Origin: Paenibacillus amylolyticus
GTDB lineage: Bacteria > Bacillota > Bacilli > Paenibacillales > Paenibacillaceae
Assembly (NCBI RefSeq): GCF_001570725.1
Contig: NZ_BCNV01000009.1
Span: forward strand, 96,425 to 160,424
Direction of reading: 5' to 3'
Length of the DNA: 64,000 nt
Shown here: one piece after another, positions 1-7,434 of the stretch
Layout: each line of letters opens with the position of its first letter
How positions within the stretch are numbered: position 1 is the first letter of the stretch
Notes under the pieces: generated by a model
What the model saw: only the letters and a program-made list of their open reading frames with translations
Databases searched by the model: none
What the model was told of the DNA's origin: nothing
Program-made: the position numbers and the translations under genes

Positions 1-809
1 TCTGAACGGCTAAACGAAGAGATCATCTCCATCTCCTGCGCATTCAGCTCAAAGTCGAAAATATCGATATTCTCTTGCTGATGCTGAAGCGAGCTGGCTT
101 TCGGAATTGGAATGGAGCCCAGCTGGATATGCCAGCGCAAGATGATTTGAGTAGGCGTTTTGCCATGAGCTTCCGCGATGCGGAGAATTTTTTCGTCTTT
201 GACAATATCCTGAACAGCATCATTACCACGTCCGATCGGACTCCAGGACTCGTTCACAATGCCATGTTTCTTATCCTGTTCCCGCTGATCGGCTTGGTCA
301 AAGAAGGGATGCAGCTCAATTTGATTCAGACTCGGTGCTACCCCCGTCTCCTTAATCAGGCGTTCATTGTGCTCGGGCAGGAAATTACTCACTCCGATGG
401 AACGGATATATCCGCGTTTTTTCGCTTCAATTAGAGCCTGCCATGCCTCCACATACACATCCTTTTTGGGATTGGGCCAGTGGATCAGGTAGAGGTCGTA
501 ATAATCCAGGTCGGCTCTGTACAGGGATTCCTGAATCGCCACGAGTGCTTTATCATGAGCATGATAGCGCCCCGGCAGCTTCGACGAAATCAGCAGCTCT
601 TCTCTGGCAACGGAGCTCTGCTTGATTGCTTTGCCCACTGTTGCCTCATTCTCATAGTTATATGCCGTATCAATTAATCGATAACCCGCATCCATCGCGG
701 ATGCGATCGATTTAACGCCTTCTTCACCTTTTAAACTATAGGTACCAAATCCAATTGCGGGTACTTTCAAGCCATCGTTCAATGTATATTCCGGAATATG
801 ATGCTTCAT
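1..809 (-). CDS. Aldo/keto reductase (3' end outside window)
   Basis: The minus strand reads an NADPH-dependent aldo/keto reductase of the 2,5-diketo-gluconate reductase type, which reduces aldehydes or ketones in the cytoplasm. Visible family features are the N-terminal 'VPAIGFGTY', 'DTAYNYENE' with the catalytic Asp and Tyr, 'LIHWPNP' with the active-site His, and 'IGVSNF'. About 269 codons are present and the frame is open to the window edge, so only the last few residues are missing. The ATG at 807-809 is preceded by AAAGGAG nine bases upstream. A promoter lies at 886-915, so it is probably a single transcription unit. The physiological substrate cannot be told from the sequence. Confidence 0.9.
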   Translation of the reverse strand, partial: MKHHIPEYTLNDGLKVPAIGFGTYSLKGEEGVKSIASAMDAGYRLIDTAYNYENEATVGKAIKQSSVAREELLISSKLPGRYHAHDKALVAIQESLYRADLDYYDLYLIHWPNPKKDVYVEAWQALIEAKKRGYIRSIGVSNFLPEHNERLIKETGVAPSLNQIELHPFFDQADQREQDKKHGIVNESWSPIGRGNDAVQDIVKDEKILRIAEAHGKTPTQIILRWHIQLGSIPIPKASSLQHQQENIDIFDFELNAQEMEMISSFSRS

Positions 810-885
810 GTGAGAGCTCTCCTTTGCCAAAAGGTTGGATTTTCGTTCCGAGATTAGACTGTTAGAAATTGATCATCCTCTCGTT

Positions 886-915
886 ATTCTACCCCTCCCA
901 GTGGGCTTGAATCAA
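886..915 (-). promoter_or_regulatory. Putative sigma-A promoter of the aldo/keto reductase gene
   Basis: Reading the minus strand, TTGATT (910-915) and TAGAAT (886-891) are 18 bases apart and lie about 80 bases before the reductase start. This is a sequence match only. Confidence 0.45.
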
Positions 916-950
916 TTTGGCATAAGAGAGACCACAAGGTATTGGACGTT

Positions 951-1937
951 CTATTCGTTGTTTCCGACCAGTATATCAACAATGATGTCCAGCTGTTGCT
1001 CTACCGAAATGGGGTCACTGAGCAGAAACTCGTCAAAATCAATATTGTAGACCTTATTCGCTTTCCCTGCTGGCGACTGCTCAATCAGTTTCTGTACATC
1101 CTTGAGTTTATCCTCCGCCCCGTCATTGACAGCAAGGAATAACCGGTCACCAATAAAGTCAGGAATCACCTCAGAAGAAATTTCCCACGTCTCACCTTTG
1201 ATCACGTCTGTCTCTACCTTGGCGGTTGGCTTCAACCCGAGATACTTGTAGATGATATTGCCTCCCATATTGGTATCCCCGTAAACAAAAAGTGCATCTG
1301 GACGCACGTTTAATATGGAGAACGTCTCATCGGAACCTACATAAGGGCTAATTTTCTCTTTGTACTCCGCGATTTTAGCCGTGAATTGCTCGTTCCATAG
1401 CCGTGCTTCCTCTTGTTTCCCAAGAATATCACCAAACATCTCCACATCTTTAATCGGGTCGTTGTACTGCTCGACAACAATGGTTGGAGCGATCTGACTC
1501 AGTGCATCATACCCGCCTTCCACAGCCTCCGCAAATGCTGCCGTTGTAACAATCAGATCTGGCTCCAATGACAGAATTTTCTCCGCATCTGGTGGAACAC
1601 CCACATCTGAAATACCGGAAGTATCACTAATAAGTGGATTATCTAAAATAAATGTCGTTGTGCCAACTGGCTTCACCCCAAGCGCCATCAACTCACCCAA
1701 GTGATAGAAGCTGACAATTCGCTGTGGATTCACAGGAATTTCGGTTTCGCCTTTCAGATGTTTATACATCCGCGTTTCCACAGCTGCGCTGTCTGTAGCT
1801 ACAGTAGTTGTCGTATCTGATGAAGCTGGCTGGGAAGCCGCTGCTCCTGGAGTACTGCTTGTCTGGCATGCACTTAGAAGCAAGGATGTACATAATAACA
1901 TCATCGCCCCAAAGGCCGGTCGTGAAAATCTAAACAT
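951..1937 (-). CDS. Internal-start iron-siderophore ABC transporter substrate-binding lipoprotein (328 aa), nested in the longer ORF
   Basis: Starting at the internal ATG (1935-1937) gives a normal-size siderophore-binding lipoprotein. It has an Arg-rich n-region, a hydrophobic stretch and the lipobox LSAC, a low-complexity Ser/Thr/Ala linker, then the Fe-siderophore binding fold (PF01497-like). AGGGAAGGGGA sits seven bases upstream of this ATG, which is an excellent ribosome binding site for a start inside a gene. A Fur box precedes it. The predicted role is capture of ferric siderophore at the outer face of the membrane. No permease or ATPase partner is adjacent in the window. I infer that this is the main iron-regulated product. 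The alternative is expression only as the fused protein. Confidence 0.6.
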   Translation of the reverse strand: MFRFSRPAFGAMMLLCTSLLLSACQTSSTPGAAASQPASSDTTTTVATDSAAVETRMYKHLKGETEIPVNPQRIVSFYHLGELMALGVKPVGTTTFILDNPLISDTSGISDVGVPPDAEKILSLEPDLIVTTAAFAEAVEGGYDALSQIAPTIVVEQYNDPIKDVEMFGDILGKQEEARLWNEQFTAKIAEYKEKISPYVGSDETFSILNVRPDALFVYGDTNMGGNIIYKYLGLKPTAKVETDVIKGETWEISSEVIPDFIGDRLFLAVNDGAEDKLKDVQKLIEQSPAGKANKVYNIDFDEFLLSDPISVEQQLDIIVDILVGNNE

Positions 1938-2870
1938 GGATGTGTCCCCTTCCCTAATCCGTTGATAATAAGTCTCATTCTCATTATGAGAACCGGAGTT
2001 AGGGGTTACAATAGACGATTCTAACCCGCGTAATGGATTATACTGAACCTGAATCTGTTGCCGATGTTCCGCACGAAACTGAAGTGGCGATAATCCGGTA
2101 TGCTTTTTGAATAAGCGACTGAAATAATACACATCTGCATAACCTACGTTGCTCGCAATTTCCTGGATACGGGCCTCGGACTTTAGAAGGTACTGCTTTG
2201 ATCTGTGAACGCGCACATGAATGAGATATTCAATGGGTCCTAGTCCAATCTGGTTTTTGAACAAACGGGATAAATAGCTGGCGCTGCAATGGTATCTCTT
2301 GGCTAGTTCCTCGGCTGTAATAGGCTCGCTATAGTGATCGTGAATATAGTGGATTGCCTCAGTGACGATGTTGGGTCTGCTGCTTTCCTTTTTGGCCGAT
2401 GTCTGGATCTGTTGCCGCATGATTTCGTACACCAATGGAAGAAAGACCGATTGCGCCTGTAGCTTGTCTATAGGATTGGGCTCTTGCCAAAGACGATTCA
2501 TGGCTTCACACTTTTCCTGAACCGGGAGTACCGCATATGGAGCAAACCCATACGTCACCTGAAAGCTCTCCCGATCTTCCAGTGATTCACACTCCGCTGT
2601 ATATAGAATTAGATAGCAGGCAAAGTCCTGACTCAGCGGCACAATACTCAGCTCAGCATCTGCTCCCCCATGTAATATGTAAGATGAACGGGTCTGGTAG
2701 ACATTACCCGATATGCTCACCCTAGCCTCTCCATGAGTAGTGATTAAGAAAAAGTTGGTATGCGCCACATAGTGATCAGGAACCGTTCCATGCTCCGCAC
2801 GATAATGCCGAATATCCAGCAATCTAACGGCAGTTCGGCTCCACCGTTCGATATGAGCTTCCCAATCCAT
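951..2870 (-). CDS. AraC-family regulator continuous in frame with an iron-siderophore binding lipoprotein (639 aa ORF)
   Basis: One uninterrupted frame encodes two modules. Residues 1-165 are an N-terminal AraC-type sensor domain and about 168-270 are two AraC helix-turn-helix motifs ('AEELAKRYHCSASYLSRLF', 'IQEIASNVGYADVYYFSRLF'). From residue 312 there is a complete lipoprotein signal ('LLLSACQ') followed by a periplasmic-binding domain of the siderophore type ('NPQRIVSFYHLGELMALGV', 'PDLIVTTAAF'). B. subtilis Btr also joins AraC to a FeuA-like domain, but as a cytoplasmic ligand sensor without a lipobox, to my knowledge. Here the junction carries a Fur box and its own ribosome binding site, so two proteins from one frame, or a lost stop codon, are likely. 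The start at 2870 has AGGGGGAA upstream. Confidence 0.8.
   Translation of the reverse strand: MDWEAHIERWSRTAVRLLDIRHYRAEHGTVPDHYVAHTNFFLITTHGEARVSISGNVYQTRSSYILHGGADAELSIVPLSQDFACYLILYTAECESLEDRESFQVTYGFAPYAVLPVQEKCEAMNRLWQEPNPIDKLQAQSVFLPLVYEIMRQQIQTSAKKESSRPNIVTEAIHYIHDHYSEPITAEELAKRYHCSASYLSRLFKNQIGLGPIEYLIHVRVHRSKQYLLKSEARIQEIASNVGYADVYYFSRLFKKHTGLSPLQFRAEHRQQIQVQYNPLRGLESSIVTPNSGSHNENETYYQRIREGDTSMFRFSRPAFGAMMLLCTSLLLSACQTSSTPGAAASQPASSDTTTTVATDSAAVETRMYKHLKGETEIPVNPQRIVSFYHLGELMALGVKPVGTTTFILDNPLISDTSGISDVGVPPDAEKILSLEPDLIVTTAAFAEAVEGGYDALSQIAPTIVVEQYNDPIKDVEMFGDILGKQEEARLWNEQFTAKIAEYKEKISPYVGSDETFSILNVRPDALFVYGDTNMGGNIIYKYLGLKPTAKVETDVIKGETWEISSEVIPDFIGDRLFLAVNDGAEDKLKDVQKLIEQSPAGKANKVYNIDFDEFLLSDPISVEQQLDIIVDILVGNNE
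1964..1982 (-). promoter_or_regulatory. Fur box at the regulator/lipoprotein junction
   Basis: On the minus strand GAGAATGAGACTTATTATC matches 15 of 19 positions of the classical Fur consensus GATAATGATAATCATTATC. It ends about 27 bases before the internal ATG of the lipoprotein. Its position fits Fe-dependent repression of transcription that starts inside the ORF. An adjacent overlapping CTCATTATGAG extends the repeat. Confidence 0.7.
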
Positions 2871-2919
2871 ACGCGTTCCCCCTACTTCTTCGTTCTTAAA
2901 ATATGCCTATTATATCACA

Positions 2920-2956
2920 GACAAAAAGCCATCAACCCAGATGGGTTAACGGCTTA
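2920..2956 (-). terminator. Rho-independent terminator after the MscS-type gene
   Basis: The arms AAGCCatcAACCCA and TGGGTTaacGGCTT (2926-2955) form a hairpin followed on the minus strand by a short T run. Confidence 0.8.
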
Positions 2957-2972
2957 TGCATTGAAAAAAAAC

Positions 2973-4226
2973 CTAATACTCTCGCGCAAATTGCTTATCC
3001 TCTTTCAGCTGCACAATATCATGCCCAGTTGGATTCTGGAATGCACGAAGTCCAAAGGTTTGTGCAACCGCAAAAATATGGTCAAAGATATCCGCTTGCA
3101 CATTCTCATACACACCCCAGTTAATATCGTTGCTGAATGCATAGATTTCCAGAGGCAGCCCGCGATCTTCCGGTGCTAATTGTCTCACAATCATCGTCAT
3201 ATCTTTGTTGATCTTCGGATGATTTCTCAAATACTGATGAATATATTCCCTGAACACACCCACATTGGTGAGCTGTCTTCCGTTCACATTGCTTTCCGTA
3301 TTCACCTGGTGCTCCATGTTATATGCTTGAATTTCCTTCAATTTTGCGGAAACATAATCGCTCAAGTAGTGAATTTTCTCAAATTCCGCGACCATCTCTT
3401 CTGTACAAAAACGAATACTGCTGATATCGATATAGACACTTCGCTTAATCCGTCTGCCACCCGAGACCTGCATGCCTCTCCAGTTACGGAATGAGTCCGA
3501 AATGAGGGCGTAGCTTGGAATCATCGTAATCGTTTTATCAAAATTCATCACTTTCACTGTGTTCAATGTAATGTCGATGACATCACCGTCTGCATTATAT
3601 TTGGGCATTTCAATCCAGTCACCGACCCGCACCATGTCATTCGAAGATAGTTGAACGCCGGCTACCAGACCCAATATGGAATCCTTGAAAACCAGCATCA
3701 GTACAGCCGATAACGCACCAAGTCCACTCAGGATAATAAGCGGATTTTGTCCAATCAGGCTGGAGATGACGATAATTCCACCAATGATGAACAAGACGAT
3801 CTTGGCTACTTGAATGTAACTCTTGATTGGCCGAATCTTTGACACTTCATAGGAACGATAGATATCATCGAAGACATTCAGCAGTGCGTTGAGCACCGTA
3901 ATCATGATAACGATCATGTATGTCATCGCAGCCTTTTCAATCAAGGCCTGGTAGGACGGAAAAATATAAGCCGAATAATAGATGATAATCGCCGGCACGA
4001 GATGCGACAACTTATGGAATAATTTTTTCTCCACAATGATGTTTCCCCACTTGTACCGATTGTTGTTAACGATATGGTTGATCGTCTTCAGCACAATCTT
4101 TTTGGCTATGAAATTCGCAACCACCGAGATCACCGCTATAAAAATAACCATAATTATATTCGAAAGATATCCAATGGATGGCTCACTCATGCCCATTCCC
4201 TCTAGTTGATTTCTGATAAAGTCCAT
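2973..4226 (-). CDS. Mechanosensitive ion channel, MscS superfamily (YbdG-like, 417 aa)
   Basis: This is an integral membrane channel that would open under hypo-osmotic stress. About five hydrophobic segments fall in the first 190 residues. They are followed by the MscS beta domain signature, seen as 'VFKDSILGLVAGVQLSSND' and 'MVRVGDWIEMP', then a hydrophilic C-terminal domain that includes 'FRNWRGM'. The length and the insert in the C-terminal domain resemble the E. coli YbdG/MscM type rather than short MscS. The start is supported by AGGAGGAAACA directly before the ATG. It is followed by a terminator and is probably monocistronic. Confidence 0.9.
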   Translation of the reverse strand: MDFIRNQLEGMGMSEPSIGYLSNIIMVIFIAVISVVANFIAKKIVLKTINHIVNNNRYKWGNIIVEKKLFHKLSHLVPAIIIYYSAYIFPSYQALIEKAAMTYMIVIMITVLNALLNVFDDIYRSYEVSKIRPIKSYIQVAKIVLFIIGGIIVISSLIGQNPLIILSGLGALSAVLMLVFKDSILGLVAGVQLSSNDMVRVGDWIEMPKYNADGDVIDITLNTVKVMNFDKTITMIPSYALISDSFRNWRGMQVSGGRRIKRSVYIDISSIRFCTEEMVAEFEKIHYLSDYVSAKLKEIQAYNMEHQVNTESNVNGRQLTNVGVFREYIHQYLRNHPKINKDMTMIVRQLAPEDRGLPLEIYAFSNDINWGVYENVQADIFDHIFAVAQTFGLRAFQNPTGHDIVQLKEDKQFAREY

Positions 4227-4332
4227 TGTTTCCTCCTAACGCAGTCTAGTTTAGCCTATTATTATAAAGTAGATTAAGGTGGTAAGCAAAGTTTGTGCTT
4301 CCGCTCCGTTCTTCATTTGCATTATATATATT

Positions 4333-4368
4333 AAAAAAAGACCCTTTCATTCAAAGAATGATGGGCCC
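4333..4368 (-). terminator. Terminator after the polysaccharide deacetylase
   Basis: A hairpin (GGCCCATCATTC / GAATGAAAGGGTC on the minus strand) is followed by seven T residues just past the deacetylase stop. Confidence 0.75.
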
Positions 4369-4374
4369 ACTTGA

Positions 4375-5016
4375 TTATGTCGTCTTTTCATCATGCTCAC
4401 GAGAAATGTCCAGCAACTCACTTACTGTCACCAAACGGTACCCATCCGCGACCAGCTCATCCACCAACACACGAACCGCCTCCACCGTCTGGGAACGATC
4501 CCCGTATCCGTCATGGAATATGAGCACGCTGCCGGGTTTCACCGCAGACCGGGTATGCTCCAGAATGTGCTCAACGCCGGGATTATCCCAATCTCTCGCA
4601 TCACCGTTGACCGCACTAATCGTGCGATATCCGCTCTCCGCCGCCAGAGACAGTATATCATCATTTACTCCAAAATAGGGCGGTCGGAAGCTGCGGGCAG
4701 TTTGCCCCGTGACTTCTTGGACAAGATTTTCTGCGCGTTGCAGCTCCTCCCTGGCTTCCTCCAGCGTCAACTTGGTCAGGTTCGGATGCGTGTACGTATG
4801 GTTGGCGATCTCATGCCCTTCCCGGTGCACCTCTGCCGCAATCTCCGGGTGAGCCTCCATCTCTTGGCCAATCATGAAAAACGTCGCCCGCCCACCGACA
4901 GCGCGGAAAATCTCAAGCATTTGAGGTGTATACACCGGATGCGGCCCATCATCAAACGTGAACGCCACAACGTTTTCCCGAACAGACTCCTGCTCTACCA
5001 TCGCGATATTGACCAT
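4375..5016 (-). CDS. Polysaccharide deacetylase, NodB-homology domain (213 aa)
   Basis: A carbohydrate esterase family 4 enzyme that removes N-acetyl groups from chitin-like or peptidoglycan sugars. All five NodB motifs are present in order: 'TFDDGP' (catalytic base Asp and metal Asp), 'HEIANHTYTHPNL' (metal His pair), 'RPPYFGVND', 'DWDNPG' and 'LIFHDG' (catalytic His). There is no signal peptide or membrane segment, so the protein appears to be just the catalytic domain. This is unusual for an enzyme acting on wall polymers. The ATG at 5016 has GAGGGGT eight bases upstream. Unrelated gene debris lies upstream, so it marks the edge of the conserved block. Confidence 0.9.
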   Translation of the reverse strand: MVNIAMVEQESVRENVVAFTFDDGPHPVYTPQMLEIFRAVGGRATFFMIGQEMEAHPEIAAEVHREGHEIANHTYTHPNLTKLTLEEAREELQRAENLVQEVTGQTARSFRPPYFGVNDDILSLAAESGYRTISAVNGDARDWDNPGVEHILEHTRSAVKPGSVLIFHDGYGDRSQTVEAVRVLVDELVADGYRLVTVSELLDISREHDEKTT

Positions 5017-5121
5017 AAGTAATGACCCCTCTCTGCAACTGACTGGCTACATCCCCCTTATTATTCCATGTCTATACGCCGCGGTCTAGTCAAGAGATCA
5101 CAACTTCACCTGCTCTCTACT

Positions 5122-5184
5122 CTAACCTTTGATCGCACCTGCGATCATGCTCTTCTGTCTGGAGGCATACTTATTAAAATTTGC
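5122..5184 (-). pseudogene. C-terminal fragment of a sugar ABC transporter permease
   Basis: The minus strand reads about 20 residues ending 'KYASRQKSMIAGAIKG' and a stop. This is the typical C-terminus of MalG-type (CUT1) sugar permeases ('..KYF..G...GAIKG'). No start or membrane segments remain upstream. It appears to be the stub of a gene lost by deletion or insertion. Confidence 0.5.
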
Positions 5185-5276
5185 AATGAGTCACATAAAC
5201 AAGCCACTCAGTCACTACTGTTTTTTCGAGTATTCCTCAAACTAACTCCCCCTGTATCTCTTACTATTCAAAACGG

Positions 5277-5594
5277 CACCTGTCCAAAAGTTTAGTAGAT
5301 GTAGAATTTCAGAACGAGAACATTCTAAATGCAGTAGCTAGTGGTTTAATAAACCTATCATTCTTGAAATTCAGGGGCATTAGAGCAGCAAAAGGTTGAA
5401 CTGGAAACGAAGTTGTTAGAAGCCCATTAGGTAAAAGAAAAAGCAGTCATTACAGAAGAATATCTGCAACAACTGCTTTCTGACTTAAGGACCACATCTC
5501 CAGACGTAATATTCTTGAAATCAAGAAGTTGATTGGTAATTACGAAGAAAAGGTACTCCTATACAAGGAAAATATGGAGTCACGTCATCTTTAA
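5277..5594 (+). pseudogene. Degenerate 3' end of a large serine recombinase
   Basis: Translation of the plus strand, with two frame changes and one in-frame TAG, gives 'ENILNAVASGLINLSFLK', then 'VKEKAVITEEYLQQLLSDLR', then 'NILEIKKLIGNYEEKVLLYK'. These match, in order, the C-terminal coiled-coil region and the final 'LI..YVEKV.VY.D.VEV' segment of large serine site-specific recombinases. The catalytic domain and zinc ribbon are missing. The remnant ends 16 bases before the tmRNA-3' repeat at 5611, so it probably derives from an integrase of an element that used or flanked this site. Confidence 0.65.
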
Positions 5595-5610
5595 GCTACA
5601 AGTTGTGGAT

Positions 5611-5700
5611 TTGAGGCGAGGGAAGTCGAACCCCTTTCCGAAGATAACGACACATAAGCTTCTACGGGTGTAGTCACCATTTTGATGTCACCCAAGTATC
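5611..5700 (-). repeat. Displaced copy of the tmRNA (ssrA) 3' end; likely attachment-site duplication
   Basis: About 84 of 90 bases match the 3' end of intact ssrA at 7988-8077, in the same orientation. The match covers the T-arm region ('GGGGTTCGACT'), the acceptor 3' strand and the last pseudoknot. Weaker similarity continues to about 5707. The acceptor end reads CCTCAA instead of CCTCCA. Such a 3'-end duplication is the hallmark of integration at a tmRNA gene. The stop codon of the neighbouring zeta-like gene (5699-5701) lies in this repeat. Confidence 0.85.
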
Positions 5701-6271
5701 AGTAACCCACAAGAACAGGATTAGCCCAAGCAGGTATGGACTCAACACAATAGATCAATTTACTCTGTATGATTTCTGCAACAATTAAAGGCTCGTATGT
5801 ATTATCAATGATGATAACCTGATCTGCGATGGCTAGAGCCGGTTTAAGGTTCTTCAATGACTGGCCATATCGATAACGAATGTCTTCTTCTGCAATCCAA
5901 TGTCCACCTTGTTCAACACGAGAGGCTACACGATCTATATGCATTTGAACATCCTCAAGACCGATATAATAAACGACAATTTCATAATTGTTTTCTTTTG
6001 CTATTTCCATATGTTTTAAAACAAATGATCCGGACAATGTCGTTTCAATAGCGAAGTTTACACCACTTTTAATGAGTGATCGGATTCTTTTTACAGCTTC
6101 CCTGCCAGCAGACAGGTCAGCACTGCGTGGATTCTCTGGCTTCAACTCTCTTGCAATTTGATCTGGATCAACAAGTTCACCAAGCCACTCTCTCATTTGC
6201 ATGCTGAGTGTACTTTTCCCTGCTCCATTTGTACCCGCAAACACAGTCATGACTGGTCTGATTTCACTCAT
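5699..6271 (-). CDS. Zeta-toxin-like P-loop kinase (190 aa)
   Basis: A small P-loop NTPase of the zeta-toxin/UDP-sugar-kinase-like family. 'VFAGTNGAGKST' (residues 10-21) is the Walker A loop, 'VDPDQIA' (34-40) the substrate-binding Asp motif, and 'IETTLSG' (near 75) the conserved Thr/Ser segment. Zeta toxins phosphorylate UDP-N-acetylglucosamine and block wall synthesis. Whether this shorter subfamily does so is inference. The ATG at 6271 has AGGAG ten bases upstream and overlaps the stop of the 65-aa gene before it by 8 bases, the layout of an antitoxin-toxin pair. The C-terminal '...VLVGY' and the stop codon run into the tmRNA-3' repeat, so the end of the protein was set by the junction. 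Confidence 0.8.
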   Translation of the reverse strand: MSEIRPVMTVFAGTNGAGKSTLSMQMREWLGELVDPDQIARELKPENPRSADLSAGREAVKRIRSLIKSGVNFAIETTLSGSFVLKHMEIAKENNYEIVVYYIGLEDVQMHIDRVASRVEQGGHWIAEEDIRYRYGQSLKNLKPALAIADQVIIIDNTYEPLIVAEIIQSKLIYCVESIPAWANPVLVGY

Positions 6272-6461
6272 GATATTTAAACTCCTGCCGTTTTCCAGTA
6301 GCATCAAATGTAATTTCGAATTTATTACCGGCAGCATCCTCACGAACGCGTTTGTTGTTCTTTATATAATAAATAGAGGCACCTGATTCTTTAGCTTGTT
6401 TCCGTGCATGTTGATTTGCTTTTTTTAAAATTTCTTGGAGCTGTTCTCGATTTTCAACCAT
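6264..6461 (-). CDS. Small partner of the zeta-like protein, candidate antitoxin (65 aa)
   Basis: This 65-residue, lysine-rich protein has an N-terminal amphipathic helix ('REQLQEILKKANQHARKQAK') and a short beta-rich end ('YYIKNNKRVREDAAGNKFEI'). Small genes of this shape often precede zeta-like NTPase genes, where they are annotated as hypothetical. The ATG follows GGGGGACCCAAG and the stop overlaps the kinase start, implying translational coupling. A promoter lies at 6491-6518. The antitoxin role is inferred from size, order and overlap only. Confidence 0.65.
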   Translation of the reverse strand: MVENREQLQEILKKANQHARKQAKESGASIYYIKNNKRVREDAAGNKFEITFDATGKRQEFKYHE

Positions 6462-6490
6462 CTTGGGTCCCCCAATCTAAATTTTTGTTT

Positions 6491-6518
6491 ATTATATCAT
6501 AAACAGAAAAACCACCAA
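6491..6518 (-). promoter_or_regulatory. Promoter of the zeta-like module
   Basis: TTGGTG (6513-6518) and TATAAT (6491-6496) are 16 bases apart on the minus strand, about 30 bases before the 65-aa gene. The -35 element lies within one arm of the terminator at 6505-6538. Confidence 0.6.
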
Positions 6519-6538
6519 CCAGAACACTGGTTAGTGGT
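6505..6538 (-). terminator. Terminator of the decayed gene upstream of the zeta-like module
   Basis: A 12-bp stem (ACCACTAACCAG / CTGGTTGGTGGT on the minus strand) is followed by TTTTTCTG. Confidence 0.8.
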
Positions 6539-6557
6539 GGATAGAAGCTGTAGCAAA

Positions 6558-6790
6558 CTATTGCGGTATAACTTCCTCCCACTGACCATTGGTGGTTTCT
6601 TTGTAGATATGAAGGTTTCCATCATATTTTCCCTCAATAAAGTTAGAACCCGCTTCTTTCAAGTACGGATCCAAAATAACTACTCCTTCACTCAGTTAAA
6701 ATTCTCACTGCGTGGATCAGCTGTCGTTGTATCACCCCGTTGCGATTTACCGTTGATACTTACACTTGCCTGTCTCACTATCCAGGTCAA
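6558..6790 (-). pseudogene. Decayed gene of unknown function, C-terminal part still readable
   Basis: Positions 6558-6674 read 38 residues ending 'IYKETTNGQWEEVIPQ', possibly from a TTG with GGAG upstream. Just before, in another frame, 'SINGKSQRGDTTTADPRSE' can be read. The two pieces look like one protein broken by a frameshift. It has its own terminator at 6505-6538, which suggests it was once a complete gene. I do not recognise the family. Confidence 0.4.
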
Positions 6791-6876
6791 CAGATTTCCA
6801 GTAGAAATACCCCTTTCAGTTCTGAATCTAAAAGGGGTGGGACTAACCATCATCTAATACTCTAATATGGAAGACT

Positions 6877-7179
6877 TTATGCCATGAAGCTTAAAATATC
6901 GTCTTCTTGTTTCGTATCAACAGCGATTTTATTACGCTGCATTTTTTTGCAAGATGTACATTCATGTACAATTTGATATCCTTTTTTACTAGAATATTCG
7001 AGTTGAATGGGCTTCATTAATCCTTTACAACTACTTAAACGATCGCCTGGTCTATTGTCTAGGTGCTTAGAAAATAAGCAAATTGGACAATGATTTCTAA
7101 AGCTTCCGTTTGTTAATGGTTCAACATATGCATGACAGTTTTCACAACGGAAACTTGTATTTTCAGTTTTTCTACTCAA
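6877..7179 (-). CDS. RNHCP-domain zinc-binding protein (100 aa)
   Basis: A small cytoplasmic protein with the motif that names the RNHCP family ('FRNHCPICLFSKH') followed by 'RPGDR'. A first Cys pair is at 'CENC' and a last at 'CTSC', with a further Cys in between, which suggests two zinc-binding knuckles. Its biochemical role is unknown. The start is best placed at the TTG (7177-7179), eight bases after GGAGG. The longer frame would begin inside that ribosome binding site. It lies alone within the ssrA-associated island and may be cargo. Confidence 0.8.
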   Translation of the reverse strand: MSRKTENTSFRCENCHAYVEPLTNGSFRNHCPICLFSKHLDNRPGDRLSSCKGLMKPIQLEYSSKKGYQIVHECTSCKKMQRNKIAVDTKQEDDILSFMA

Positions 7180-7434
7180 CGTATCTTCCTCCAAGATGAA
7201 TTATTTCATCTGAAGAAAGGGTTCCGTTTAGTTTTCCTATCACAAGATAGTTTCAGGCTTTTAAAGGGAAGTGACACATTCACCGTCTTGTTTTGCAAAA
7301 CGATTACTTCTAGTTCCTACTTCACAAAAGCATCTTTCATCTTTTGATCCGGACCACGATTGATTTTCAAGTTTTGTATCAACCACTGTAAGACGGACTT
7401 ACTCCACCTTCCACTAGTAAGTGTTCACCTCTAA

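Noticed and set aside
7195..7430. Possible gene between the RNHCP gene and the dockerin-like debris
   Set aside because: All frames are broken by stops; only short unrecognised stretches remain.
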